Notes under the pieces: model-generated
Seen by the model: the letters and a program-made list of their open reading frames with translations, nothing else
Databases searched by the model: none
Told to the model about the DNA's origin: nothing
Translations under genes and position numbers: made by a program
Part shown: positions 34,279 through 42,375 of the stretch, one piece after another
How the letters are laid out: every line of letters begins with the position of its first letter
Position numbering within the stretch: the first letter of the stretch is position 1
Assembly: GCF_016901815.1 (NCBI RefSeq)
Contig: NZ_JACSNR010000009.1
Location: 62,001 to 126,000 of the forward strand
Reading direction: 5' to 3'
From: Hydrogenoanaerobacterium saccharovorans
Lineage (GTDB): Bacteria; Bacillota; Clostridia; Oscillospirales; Ruminococcaceae
Length of the DNA: 64,000 bases

Positions 34279-34912
34279 TTACAGAAGCGGGAAATGGACG
34301 GGCTGACCCTCCCGCTTGTAGATGACGCCGCCCTTCATGACCAGATCGGGACGGGTCATCACGGTGATGTCCTCCAGCGGATCACCGTCAAAGGCCACCA
34401 GGTCGGCAAACTTGCCGGCCTCCAGAGAACCGATGTCCTCCTTCATGCGCAGCAGTTCCGCCGCGTTGATGGTGGCACTGCACAGCGCCTGCATGGGAGT
34501 GAGGCCGTATTCCACCAGATAGCCGAATTCCCGGGCCTGTTCGCCGTGTTCATTGCCGGTGCTGCCGGCATCGGTGCCGAATGCAAACTTGACCCCCTCA
34601 TGCAGGGCAGCGGCAACCACTTCCTTGTGACGGGCCGCGGCGATCCGGGACTTGCGCAGGACATACTCGGGGAAGGGCAGGTGGGGATTGTCCAGCACAC
34701 TGCGGGAGACGATGATGGTGGGCACCAGGAAGGTACCCTTCTGGGCCATCAGACGGATGCTCTCATCATCGGCCATGGTGCCATGTTCAATGGAGGTGAT
34801 GCCGGCCCGTACCGCCGCCGCAATGGAGGAGGCGCCATGGGCATGGGCTGCCGAGGGCAGACCTTCCATCTCAGCCACTTCGATGGCGGCACGCATCTCC
34901 GCCTCAGTGAAC
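34279..34912 (-). pseudogene. Amidohydrolase (imidazolonepropionase-like), C-terminal remnant
   Basis: About 211 codons of good family match: FTEAEMRAAIEVAEMEG, HAHGASSI, SIEHGT, FGTDAGS and the C-terminal IGSLEAGKFADLVAFDGDPL. These are the last metal-site residues of an Amidohydro_1 enzyme of about 400 residues (Xaa-Pro dipeptidase/imidazolonepropionase-like). The N-terminal half with the HxH motif and the promoter are missing. The frame stays open upstream of about 34912, but its translation there is meaningless and corresponds to other genes on the plus strand. It cannot be catalytically complete. Confidence 0.8.
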
Positions 34913-35097
34913 TGACCCGGGACGGGGTGCTGCGGGATCTGGACCCGCTGATCCTGGACGCCGTAGTGCTGGGCACAGCCAACCAGCTGCTCTGCCTGCA
35001 CTTCGCGGGGCATCTGGCACTGGACGATGCCGCCATCCGGGCAGCACTGGACGCCTGCTGGCACGCCATCGCCGCCGCTCCCCGGTTGACAGAATAA
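34913..35097 (+). pseudogene. TetR-like regulator, C-terminal remnant
   Basis: On the plus strand about 60 codons (TRDGVLRDLDPLILDAVVLG, TANQLLCLHFAGHLALDDAA, then IRAALDACWHAIAAA) end at TAA 35095-35097 and resemble the ligand-domain end of a TetR-family repressor. No helix-turn-helix or start is present. The remnant begins exactly where the opposite-strand amidohydrolase breaks off, so a deletion probably removed both 5' ends and their shared promoter region. The TetR assignment is tentative. Confidence 0.5.
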
Positions 35098-35130
35098 AAA
35101 ATCCCCGCTACACTGAAAGTAAGGGATATA

Positions 35131-35164
35131 AAAAGACGGACAGGCTCTGGCCTGTCCGTCTTTT
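35131..35164 (+). terminator. Terminator after the TetR-like remnant
   Basis: AAGACGGACAGG pairs with CCTGTCCGTCTT around CTCTGG, followed by TTTG. It is the intact end of a gene that has lost its start. Confidence 0.85.
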
Positions 35165-35328
35165 GCTGTTTTTAGGGCATGATGCGGATTTCCGCCCCAA
35201 AACAGATGGGGCCGGGCGGGAAAACAGCAGTCCCTTCGGCCCGTTCCAGGCACAGAACCTGGGGCAGACGCATATACTGGGATCAGGGCGGCTCTGCCCG
35301 TCCGGGAGTTTTTGAAAGGAGTATGGAT

Positions 35329-35940
35329 ATGCAGCAAAAACTGATTTTGCCCCTCAATCGCACACTGGTCACAGCCTCCATGGGCAACGCGGCCTATCGT
35401 GCCAAGTTCGGCTTTCCCCACTACGGCACCGATATGGTGTCGGCGGTGGGGGATACCACCATCTATGCCAGCGGCACCGGGACTCTCATAGCCGCCGGCT
35501 GGGATAAGTATGCCGGCAATGTTGTGGTGATCCGCTATCCCGGGGCGGTGTACCGTCCGGACGGCACGGCGGCGGATGTGATCTTCCGGTACTTCCATCT
35601 GGCGGAGATCGGGAAGATCCCCGCCGGGGAAAATGCCATCACCAAGGATACCATTCTGGGACGCTATGGCGGTTCTGGCATGGGCAGCAAGAGTTACTGG
35701 AGCCCGCATCTCCATGTGGAAGCGGACACCGATGTCCGGTATCCCCGCTACTCTCCCACCTTCACCCCCAGCGGGGAGATCCTGTTCGGGCGGGCTGCCG
35801 GCGCCACTGCCGCAACCCTGCGGGACTGTCTGGACTATCTCTACCGCAAAACCTCCGCACCCGACCGTCAGACCTACCAGACGGCAGGTGCGCCCTATGT
35901 GGATCAGAAGGACTTTGCCATTCCGGTGCTGCCTGAGTAA
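35329..35940 (+). CDS. M23-type (LytM-fold) peptidase-like protein without signal peptide
   Basis: A 203-residue protein whose LytM fold shows FGFPHYGTDMVSAVG (zinc ligands His and Asp) and SPHLHVEAD (the HxH pair). Between them are the GTLIAAGWDKYAGNVVVI and FRYFHLAE strands typical of M23 endopeptidases. No signal peptide or membrane segment is present, so it may stay in the cytoplasm, be released by lysis, or work without export. ATG 35329 lies 8 bases after AAAGGA; ATG 35323 is too close. Confidence 0.8.
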   Translation: MQQKLILPLNRTLVTASMGNAAYRAKFGFPHYGTDMVSAVGDTTIYASGTGTLIAAGWDKYAGNVVVIRYPGAVYRPDGTAADVIFRYFHLAEIGKIPAGENAITKDTILGRYGGSGMGSKSYWSPHLHVEADTDVRYPRYSPTFTPSGEILFGRAAGATAATLRDCLDYLYRKTSAPDRQTYQTAGAPYVDQKDFAIPVLPE

Positions 35941-35961
35941 GCAGACTGTCCCGGACAGAGA

Positions 35962-35998
35962 AAATCCCCTGCCGTACTTCTCCGGCAGGGGATTTTTT
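35962..35998 (+). terminator. Bidirectional terminator after the M23 gene
   Basis: AAATCCCCTGCCG pairs with CGGCAGGGGATTT around TACTTCTC, with T-run. It lies between converging genes. Confidence 0.9.
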
Positions 35999-36022
35999 AT
36001 GGGAAACAGCCCGTATTTTACG

Positions 36023-36634
36023 CTATGGCAGGGTTACAAGGCTCTGGTAACGGGGCGCATCGCCGTCGGTCAGCACGGTCAGCTCCTTGGTCTGGCGGGG
36101 CAGGCCGGCATCGCTCTCCAGCGTGAAGGTCAGGGTCAGCACGCCGTCCTCCTCCTGAGCGGTGAGCAGGTCGATCTCATACCGGCGCAGGTCGCCGGCA
36201 GCACCGGCGGTACGGTAGCCCGTTTCCTCCGGACGGTAGGTGAGGTTATCCTCCCGCAGCCACTCGGAACTGAGCCCGAATGCCTCCTCCACCGCGGCTT
36301 CCAGTTCGCCTTCGGGGAAGAACAGGCCGTCCTCATTGGCAGAGAGCAGCGGCGGCACCAGAAACTCCCCGCCGCCCCCCTGGGTGAGAATCCAGCGCCG
36401 CAGATACCATTGGGTCAGATAGACCTTGTCGATCTCCTCGGGGGATTGCCAGTCCTCTCCCTCGAGCAGGAAATCCAGCCGCCGGATCAGCCCCAGATAG
36501 AGGGCAGAATCCTCCTCCGCCTGGACCGACCGGGCCAGGGCAGCCGGTGAGGGTTCCGGGGCAGGATCTTCGCTGCGGCAGCCGGCAAACACCAGCACGC
36601 AGAGCAGCAGCAGGGTAATCAGACGATAGCACAT
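36023..36634 (-). CDS. Lipoprotein of unknown function
   Basis: A 203-residue predicted lipoprotein: signal MCYRLITLLLLCVLVFAGC with lipobox FAGC, then an acidic region (SEDPAPEPSPAAL) and a mixed alpha/beta domain not recognised. GGGAGG lies 5 bases before this ATG on the minus strand; a more upstream ATG would lengthen the signal without improving it. It is alone and convergent with the M23 gene. Confidence 0.72.
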   Translation of the reverse strand: MCYRLITLLLLCVLVFAGCRSEDPAPEPSPAALARSVQAEEDSALYLGLIRRLDFLLEGEDWQSPEEIDKVYLTQWYLRRWILTQGGGGEFLVPPLLSANEDGLFFPEGELEAAVEEAFGLSSEWLREDNLTYRPEETGYRTAGAAGDLRRYEIDLLTAQEEDGVLTLTFTLESDAGLPRQTKELTVLTDGDAPRYQSLVTLP

Positions 36635-36700
36635 AGGCGCCTCCCAAAACAATCGGTTTTGGGAATAGTATGCCCATTGCAGCGGCGCTCATGCGCGGGG

Positions 36701-36740
36701 ATAAAAAGAAAACGCTGTACTTCATACGAAATACAGCGTT
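36701..36740 (-). terminator. tRNA-Arg terminator
   Basis: On the minus strand AACGCTGTA pairs with TACAGCGTT, followed by TTCTTTTTAT. Confidence 0.85.
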
Positions 36741-36744
36741 TATC

Positions 36745-36821
36745 TGGTGCGCCAAGAGGGACTCGAACCCCCGACCTACTGGTTCGTAGCCAGTCACTCT
36801 ATCCAGCTGAGCTATTGGCGC
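36745..36821 (-). tRNA. tRNA-Arg (anticodon ACG)
   Basis: On the minus strand GCGCCAA and TTGGCGC form the acceptor stem. The anticodon stem ACTGG/CCAGT has loop CTACGAA, anticodon ACG (complement of 36785-36787). The T-loop GGTTCGAGTCC is present and CCA is encoded. The first anticodon A is normally deaminated to inosine. Confidence 0.96.
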
Positions 36822-36843
36822 ACATGCTTGATTCAGCTATATG

Positions 36844-36872
36844 ATAATACCATATCCACAACCGGAAGTCAA
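36844..36872 (-). promoter_or_regulatory. tRNA-Arg promoter
   Basis: Minus strand TTGACT (complement of 36867-36872), 17 bp, TATTAT (complement of 36844-36849). Confidence 0.75.
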
Positions 36873-36972
36873 GACCTTTTTGTCAAAAAAAATTCCGGAA
36901 ATCCGGATGAGAGTGAAATATGTCGGAACTGTGTCGCCTGCATGGCAGGAATGTATATTTTTGCTCAGGCTA

Positions 36973-37001
36973 TTGTATTCCGGAAAATTTTCCCGTATAA
37001 T
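36973..37001 (+). promoter_or_regulatory. Promoter of the glycosyltransferase operon
   Basis: TTGTAT 36973-36978, 17 bp, TATAAT 36996-37001, with a leader of about 55 nt. Confidence 0.7.
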
Positions 37002-37061
37002 AAAACTGTATTATTCAAGTTGGTACAGTTGAGAACGAGCATTGGAAAGGAAAAATTTCCT

Positions 37062-38180
37062 ATGATTACTATCAATATGCTGTCCCGGGCGGACAGTGTC
37101 AAAGGACAGGGTGTCCTGTCAGCCTATCAGGAACAGGTCAAGCTGGTCAAGGAAGAACTGGCGGACGAGTTCCTCTGCTATGAGAATAAGAATGCCTTCT
37201 GCGACATCATGCATTACCATACCATCAATCCGGAGTTCTATGCCATGCGGCAGCTCTCCCGGGGCCGGAGCGTTTCGGTGGGCTATGTGCATTTCCTGCC
37301 CGAAACCCTGGATAAAAGCCTCAAGCTGCCCGATCATATCCGGGACGTATTTTACCGGTATGTGATCCGGTTCTATAAGAGCATGGATTATCTGGTTACG
37401 GTCAATCCTTATTTCATCGGGGAGCTGGAGAAGTATGGCATTCCCCGGGAAAAAGTGACCTATATTCCGAACTTTGTATCAGCGGAGCAGTTCTATCCGC
37501 TGCCGGCAGAGGAAAAAGCAGCCCTGCGGGAAAAGTATGGCATTCCCGAGGGGAAGTTCATTGTATTCTGTGCCGGACAGCTCCAGCGCCGCAAGGGATT
37601 CTTTGACTATATCGAACTGGCCCGCCGGATGCCCGATGTACTGTTCCTGTGGGCAGGCAGTTTTGCCTTCGGCCTGATCTCCGACGGACATGATGAGATC
37701 AAGGCCATCCTGGAAAATCCGCCGGAAAACTTCCGGCTGCTGGGTCTGGTGGAACGGGAGCGCATGAATGAGCTGTATAATCTCACTGATCTCATGCTGC
37801 TGCCCTCCTTTGAGGAGCTGTTCCCCATGACCATTCTCGAGGCCATGAATTCCCATACACCGATCCTGCTGCGGGATCTGGACATCTATCACGATATTCT
37901 GTTTGATTTCTACCTGCGCGCAGATGGGGTGGACGGCTTTGAACAGGAGATCCGCCGGCTGCAGCAGGACGCTGCCTATTATCAGGAAGCAGAGGCCCGG
38001 TCAGCCAAGGGTCATGCATTTTACAGTAAGGAAAATGTTGCCAGAATGTGGAGGGCATTTTATCATGGAGTGGTATCAAAACGCCCGGCAGGAGGAAGCC
38101 GTGGAAAAAATCCTGCCCGTCTCGCCGGATCTGCCGTCCGGCGGGCAGGAGAAAAACTTGCCCCCGGCCGGAAAAAGTAA
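37062..38180 (+). CDS. GT4-type glycosyltransferase, probably acting on membrane glycolipids
   Basis: A 372-residue cytoplasmic-face glycosyltransferase with a GT-B fold. The C-terminal donor domain shows GKFIVFCAGQLQRRKGFFDY and the E-x7-E motif ELFPMTILE. The N-terminal half (VGYVHFLPETLDKSL) resembles diacylglycerol glucosyltransferases of Firmicutes. GGAAAGG lies upstream of ATG 37062. The basic tail (KRPAGGSRGKNPARLAG) may aid membrane binding, but it lies in the 116-bp overlap with the next gene and may be constrained by it. The flippase-like neighbour supports a lipid substrate. Confidence 0.82.
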   Translation: MITINMLSRADSVKGQGVLSAYQEQVKLVKEELADEFLCYENKNAFCDIMHYHTINPEFYAMRQLSRGRSVSVGYVHFLPETLDKSLKLPDHIRDVFYRYVIRFYKSMDYLVTVNPYFIGELEKYGIPREKVTYIPNFVSAEQFYPLPAEEKAALREKYGIPEGKFIVFCAGQLQRRKGFFDYIELARRMPDVLFLWAGSFAFGLISDGHDEIKAILENPPENFRLLGLVERERMNELYNLTDLMLLPSFEELFPMTILEAMNSHTPILLRDLDIYHDILFDFYLRADGVDGFEQEIRRLQQDAAYYQEAEARSAKGHAFYSKENVARMWRAFYHGVVSKRPAGGSRGKNPARLAGSAVRRAGEKLAPGRKK

Positions 38181-39219
38181 CCGCTGGGGAATACTCATCA
38201 TTGTCCTGGTGGCAGTGGGCAGTATTGCGGGAGCGTTCCTGGCTGATGGCCCGGAGAAGATCTTTGCCTCCCTCACCGGCGCTGACAAGCGCTGGCTGGC
38301 GGCAGGAGCCGGCTGCATGCTCATCTACTGGGCACTGGAGAGCGGCTGTCTGCATCTGGCGGCCCGGAAGGCCTGGCCCGGACAGCGGCTGCGCACTTCG
38401 GTGGTGACCTCCATGATCGGGCAGTTCTTCAACTGCGTCACCCCCTTTGCCAGCGGCGGACAGCCCATCCAGGCCTATTATATGACCCGGGGCGGCATGC
38501 CGGTGGGCAAGGCCACTTCGGTGCTGCTTGCCAAGTTCATCGTCTACCAGACTGTGCTGGCACTCTATTCCGCAGGGGTGCTGATCTTTGAGTACCGCAA
38601 CTTCGTTGAGAACATCGAAGGCTTCTCCAAGCTGGCGCTTATCGGCTTCATTGTCAACGCCGCAGTGGTGGTCGTGCTGTTCTGTGTGGGCTTCTTCCCG
38701 AAGATCACCGGCGGTTTCTTCCAGAGCTGTCTGCTGATCCTGGCAAAGCTGCGCATTGTCCGGGACCCCAAGAGCACCGGCGCCGGCATCGACCGGGAGA
38801 TCAATTCCTTCCATCAGGGCTTTACCGAGCTGCGCCGGGAGCGGAGCGTCATGGCTGCCATGGCAGTGATGACCACCTTCCAGCTCACCGCCTTCTTCCT
38901 GGTGCCCTACTGTGTACTGATGGCCCTGGGTGTCCAGGGACTGCAGGTGGGCGATGTGGTGGCATCGGCAGCCTTTATCCTGATGATCTCCTCCTTTGTA
39001 CCCCTTCCGGGGGCGTCGGGCGGAGCCGAGGGCAGCTTCTATGTGTTCTTCCAGATGTTCTTCAAGGCATCGGGCAGTGTGAGCGTTGCGATCCTGCTCT
39101 GGCGGATGTTCACCTTCTATCTGCCCATTGTGGTGGGGGTTTATTTTGCCCGGCATCTGTCCGGACTGAATCCCCATTCCCATAGCGGGAAGGATTCTCC
39201 CGATCATCCTGCAGGATGA
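38065..39219 (+). CDS. Lysylphosphatidylglycerol synthase-like TM region / UPF0104 membrane protein
   Basis: A 384-residue membrane protein with about eight helices, matching the LPG_synthase_TM (UPF0104) family: MIGQFFNCVTPFASGGQPIQ, VLLAKFIVYQTVLAL, LPGASGGAEGSFYVFF. The MprF catalytic domain is absent, so it is more likely a lipid or glycolipid flippase-like protein. ATG 38065 follows GGAGGG by 9 bases; GTG 38101 follows AGGAGG by 5 and is an equal alternative. Either way it overlaps the glycosyltransferase, which implies coupled translation. Confidence 0.82.
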   Translation: MEWYQNARQEEAVEKILPVSPDLPSGGQEKNLPPAGKSNRWGILIIVLVAVGSIAGAFLADGPEKIFASLTGADKRWLAAGAGCMLIYWALESGCLHLAARKAWPGQRLRTSVVTSMIGQFFNCVTPFASGGQPIQAYYMTRGGMPVGKATSVLLAKFIVYQTVLALYSAGVLIFEYRNFVENIEGFSKLALIGFIVNAAVVVVLFCVGFFPKITGGFFQSCLLILAKLRIVRDPKSTGAGIDREINSFHQGFTELRRERSVMAAMAVMTTFQLTAFFLVPYCVLMALGVQGLQVGDVVASAAFILMISSFVPLPGASGGAEGSFYVFFQMFFKASGSVSVAILLWRMFTFYLPIVVGVYFARHLSGLNPHSHSGKDSPDHPAG

Positions 39220-39241
39220 AACCCGGTTTTCACGCATTTTT

Positions 39242-39291
39242 AACAGCGTCCGGTGGAATGCGACAAATCTTTCCACCAGGGCGCTGTTTTT
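39242..39291 (+). terminator. Terminator after the glycolipid gene pair
   Basis: AACAGCG...GGTGGAA pairs with TTCCACC...CGCTGTT (an internal loop in the stem), followed by TTTTT. Confidence 0.8.
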
Positions 39292-39474
39292 GACTTTCCC
39301 GGAAATCTATCTGAAACAAAGTGGGTTGTTTTGGGAAAAATCAGGGTAGTTTTCCACTCTTTCCACAGAGTTATCCACTGAAATTTGTGGACAATCCTGT
39401 GGAATATGTGGAAAACCAAACTATCTGACTCTGACAGCAGAATGATATTTTTCCTGCAAATTATCCCCTGACCC

Positions 39475-39503
39475 TTGACTTTGCCCGCGGAAACGATTAT
39501 AGT
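39475..39503 (+). promoter_or_regulatory. serS promoter
   Basis: TTGACT 39475-39480, 17 bp, TATAGT 39498-39503. The stretch 39292-39474 before it is AT-rich and holds nothing else I recognise. Confidence 0.75.
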
Positions 39504-39519
39504 AGAGGTATTGAAACAG

Positions 39520-39790
39520 CCGATATGGGTCGTTTCAGTCAATAGCAGAGGTAAGCAGTGATGGGAACTGCGGCTGCGGTGCTTTGAGAGAGAGCCGGTG
39601 GTTGGTGCAAACCGGTGAAAGCGCGGGCCTTTCCATTCCCGGAGCTTTCGGTGATGAGCCGAAGGGTGCGCCCTTTACAGCGGAACTTTGAGTGGTCCGG
39701 TGGGAATTTCCATCGGGCAATTTGGGTGGCAACGCGGGTATCCTTCCGTCCCATGTGAATTTTTCGATGGGTTCGGGAGGTTTTTTATTT
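39520..39790 (+). promoter_or_regulatory. Serine T-box riboswitch leader of serS
   Basis: Stem I features GCAGAGGTAAGCAG and the AG-rich apical region GAGAGAGAGCCGGTGGTTGG, with the long distal helix GCTTT...AAAGC, precede the conserved T-box GGGTGGCAACGCGGG (39724-39738). UGGC matches discriminator G of tRNA-Ser. The competing terminator CCTTCCG...CCCAT / ATGGG...CGGGAGG is followed by TTTTTT at 39781. The specifier is probably UCC near 39631 (CCTTTCCATTCCC). Uncharged tRNA-Ser should stabilise the antiterminator and switch serS on. Confidence 0.9.
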
Positions 39791-39847
39791 CTCCTGATCC
39801 CGGAAAAGCGAGCATTTTGAAAAAATAATCCAAGGAGGAACACAGAA

Positions 39848-41137
39848 ATGCTGGATATCAAGTTCGTCAGAGCAAATCCTGACGCAGTCAAGGAGAACAT
39901 CAAGAAGAAGTTCCAGGACGAGAAGCTCGTTCTGGTGGATGAGGTGCTGGAATTCGACCAGCAGTACCGTGAGGCAAAGACCAAGGCAGACAGCCTGCGC
40001 GGTGAACGCAACGCGCTCTCCAAGCAGATCGGCGGCCTGATGGCCCAGGGCAAGAAGGACGAGGCTGAGGAAGTAAAGGCCCGTGCCGCTGCCATGGGTG
40101 AGGAGATGGAAAAGCTGGAAGCTCTGGAAACCGAGCTGGAAGCCAAGATCAAGGAGAGAATGATGGTCATTCCTCAGATGATCGATCCCTCTGTGCCGAT
40201 CGGTAAGGACGACAGCGAAAATGTGGAACTGGAAAAGTTCGGCGAGCCGCTGGTTCCCGACTATGAGATCCCCTATCATGTAGATATTATGGAGAGCCTG
40301 GACGGCATTGATCTGGACAGCGCCCGCCGTACCAGCGGCAACGGCTTCTATTACCTCAAGGGTGATGTAGCCCGTCTGCATTCCGCAATCCTGTCCTATG
40401 GCCGTGACTTCATGATCGACCGTGGCTTCACCTACTATATCCCGCCTTATATGATCCGCGGCAATGTTGTAACCGGTGTTATGAGCTTTGCTGAAATGGA
40501 CAACATGATGTACAAGATCGAGGGTGAGGATCTCTACCTCATCGGTACTTCGGAGCATTCGATGATCGGTAAGTTCATCGGTCAGATCCTGGAGAAGGAC
40601 GAACTGCCCCAGACCCTGACCAGCTATTCTCCCTGCTTCCGTAAGGAGGTAGGCGCTCACGGTATTGAGGAGCGCGGCGTATACCGCATCCATCAGTTCG
40701 AGAAGCAGGAAATGATCGTTGTCTGCGAGCCGGAAGACAGCCCGATGTGGTTCAACAAGCTCTGGCAGAACACCGTAGACTTCTTCCGTTCCATGGAGAT
40801 TCCGGTCCGCACCCTGGAGTGCTGCTCCGGCGACCTGGCTGACCTGAAGGTCAAGAGCCTGGACGTTGAGGCCTGGAGCCCCCGTCAGAAGAAGTACTTT
40901 GAGGTAGGCAGCTGCTCCAACCTGGGTGATGCTCAGGCCCGCCGTCTGGGTATCCGCATCCACGGCAAGGATGGCAACTACTTCGCCCATACTCTGAACA
41001 ACACCTGCGTAGCTCCGCCGAGAATGCTCATCGCCTTCCTGGAGAACCATCTGCAGGCGGACGGCACCATCTATATCCCCGAAGTGCTGCGTCCCTACAT
41101 GGGCGGCAAGGATAAGCTGGTTCCCAAGAAGAAGTAA
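39848..41137 (+). CDS. serS: Seryl-tRNA synthetase
   Basis: A 429-residue class II synthetase. The N-terminal coiled-coil arm (about 25-105) binds the long variable arm of tRNA-Ser. The catalytic core has motif 2 CFRKEVGAHGIEERGVYRIH and motif 3 FEVGSCSNLGDAQARRLGI plus NNTCVAPPRMLIAFLEN. AAGGAGGA precedes the ATG. Controlled by the Ser T-box upstream and followed by a terminator. Confidence 0.97.
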   Translation: MLDIKFVRANPDAVKENIKKKFQDEKLVLVDEVLEFDQQYREAKTKADSLRGERNALSKQIGGLMAQGKKDEAEEVKARAAAMGEEMEKLEALETELEAKIKERMMVIPQMIDPSVPIGKDDSENVELEKFGEPLVPDYEIPYHVDIMESLDGIDLDSARRTSGNGFYYLKGDVARLHSAILSYGRDFMIDRGFTYYIPPYMIRGNVVTGVMSFAEMDNMMYKIEGEDLYLIGTSEHSMIGKFIGQILEKDELPQTLTSYSPCFRKEVGAHGIEERGVYRIHQFEKQEMIVVCEPEDSPMWFNKLWQNTVDFFRSMEIPVRTLECCSGDLADLKVKSLDVEAWSPRQKKYFEVGSCSNLGDAQARRLGIRIHGKDGNYFAHTLNNTCVAPPRMLIAFLENHLQADGTIYIPEVLRPYMGGKDKLVPKKK

Positions 41138-41155
41138 GTTTCTTCCCGCATCTGA

Positions 41156-41184
41156 AAAAGCCCCGCTCCGGCGGGGCTTTTTTG
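41156..41184 (+). terminator. serS terminator
   Basis: AAAAAGCCCCGC pairs with GCGGGGCTTTTT, loop TCCG. Confidence 0.92.
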
Positions 41185-41224
41185 CGTGCCGGAACAGGGC
41201 GGGGATTTTCGGTGAATCTGCGCC

Positions 41225-41253
41225 TTGATGCCGCCGCCGGGAAGGGCTACAAT
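41225..41253 (+). promoter_or_regulatory. Promoter of a secreted-protein gene
   Basis: TTGATG 41225-41230, 17 bp, TACAAT 41248-41253. Confidence 0.6.
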
Positions 41254-41296
41254 AAAATCAGAGGTATAGCCATGGAATGGACAAGGAGGGATACGC

Positions 41297-42046
41297 ATGA
41301 AGAAACTGCTTGCGGGACTGCTGGCTGCCGTGCTGCTGACGGCGCCGGCATTCGGAGATGATACGGTCTGGGACAGCCTGGAGGACCGGTACTATGAGGA
41401 CATTTCCCAGACGGAAACCGACATTACCCTGCGCTTTCTGGAGGAGGGCGACCAGCTGGACTGGAGCCGTGCGGTGCGCCGGTACCATATGGAGGATTCC
41501 CTGCTCACCCGGTCGGGTGTGGACGCCTTCCTGACTGCTGTCCGCTCGGGAGAGCTTTTGAGCAGCCGCATCTCCTATGACGAACGGCTGATGGTCTTTG
41601 TGGAGCAGGCGGACGGCACCGGCGGCACAGCGGTGGTCAATCCCGGAAAGGGGGAGCTGGTGGGCTACCTGCCCGGAGATGAGGGCGAAATGTTTGTGAT
41701 GGAGCTCACCGGCGGGGTCAAGGCAGCGCTGGAGGATTCGGGCATCGACCTGACCCGGGCCGAGTGCTATAACCTCTGCACAGACGGGCTCGGCTGGGGG
41801 ATTCTCTATTCCGATGGGAAAACCGAGCTGTACCAGCCCTTGAGTGAGGCCCCGGCTTTCCTGGAGGAGGGTACAGCCTACACTCTGGAGAAGCTGGCGG
41901 ACCTGGTGGAGGAACACGCCGGAGAACTGATCCGGTATGAGGGGCTCAACGCCGATCTCGACCCGGAAAAGCCCAATGTTGTCACCGGCGCCCAGCCCGA
42001 GCTGTCTCCCCGGCCTGAAAAGGAGAATGCGGACACCGGCCGGTAG
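41297..42046 (+). CDS. Secreted protein of unknown function
   Basis: A 249-residue protein with an N-terminal signal peptide (MKKLLAGLLAAVLLTAPAFG, cleavage expected after AFG). The rest is acidic, with no motif I know; a hydrophobic helix is absent, so it is probably released or wall-associated. AAGGAGGG precedes the ATG. It stands alone, with its own promoter and terminator. Confidence 0.72.
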   Translation: MKKLLAGLLAAVLLTAPAFGDDTVWDSLEDRYYEDISQTETDITLRFLEEGDQLDWSRAVRRYHMEDSLLTRSGVDAFLTAVRSGELLSSRISYDERLMVFVEQADGTGGTAVVNPGKGELVGYLPGDEGEMFVMELTGGVKAALEDSGIDLTRAECYNLCTDGLGWGILYSDGKTELYQPLSEAPAFLEEGTAYTLEKLADLVEEHAGELIRYEGLNADLDPEKPNVVTGAQPELSPRPEKENADTGR

Positions 42047-42082
42047 CGGGCTGCCCCGCACCGAACACAGGCCATAAAAACA

Positions 42083-42110
42083 GAAAAGCCCCGCTCTATG
42101 CGGGGCTTTT
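42083..42110. terminator. Bidirectional terminator
   Basis: AAAAGCCCCGC pairs with GCGGGGCTTTT around TCTAT; A-run and T-run flank it. It serves the secreted-protein gene and the small membrane-protein gene converging on it. Confidence 0.92.
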
Positions 42111-42123
42111 GTTGCGTGTGGGG

Positions 42124-42237
42124 TCAGGTGCGCCTGATGTACTTCCACAGGGCGATGCAGCCAAGGACGATCAGCGCCAGTACGCCGATGAGAAGCGCCA
42201 GGTTGAACATCTGCCACAGACCAGCCAGATGCAGCAT
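42124..42237 (-). CDS. 37-residue single-span membrane protein
   Basis: A very small gene: MLHLAGLWQMFNLALLIGVL continues into one hydrophobic helix and ends CIALWKYIRRT with a basic, cytoplasmic-type tail. It has an AAGGAGGA site 7 bases before this ATG (an ATG two codons earlier is too close), a good promoter (42283-42312) and a terminator, so it looks real. It lies downstream of an orphan ABC ATPase on the same strand, but as a separate transcription unit. Function unknown. Confidence 0.65.
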   Translation of the reverse strand: MLHLAGLWQMFNLALLIGVLALIVLGCIALWKYIRRT

Positions 42238-42282
42238 TGACATTCCTCCTTCCGGGTGCCTCCATTCAGAACTCTTTTCTTT

Positions 42283-42312
42283 ATCATAGCACAGTGAAAA
42301 ACTGCCTGTCAA
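42283..42312 (-). promoter_or_regulatory. Promoter of the 37-residue membrane protein
   Basis: Minus strand TTGACA (complement of 42307-42312), 18 bp, TATGAT (complement of 42283-42288). Confidence 0.75.
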
Positions 42313-42317
42313 ACCAG

Positions 42318-42359
42318 AAAGCCCCGTCTGTTCCCGGGAGAACAGGACGGGGCTTTTTT
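42318..42359. terminator. Terminator next to the ABC ATPase gene
   Basis: AAAGCCCCGTC pairs with GACGGGGCTTT with an inner CTGTTC/GAACAG-type stem. The T-run is strong on the plus strand and short (TTTCTGGTTT) on the minus strand, where the ABC ATPase gene ends. Confidence 0.75.
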
Positions 42360-42375
42360 CCGCGCCGGGGCGCTT

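Noticed and set aside
34279-35715. Reading the whole minus-strand 478-codon frame as one amidohydrolase
   Set aside because: Only the last ~211 codons match the family; the upstream part is antisense to a TetR-like remnant and the M23 gene.
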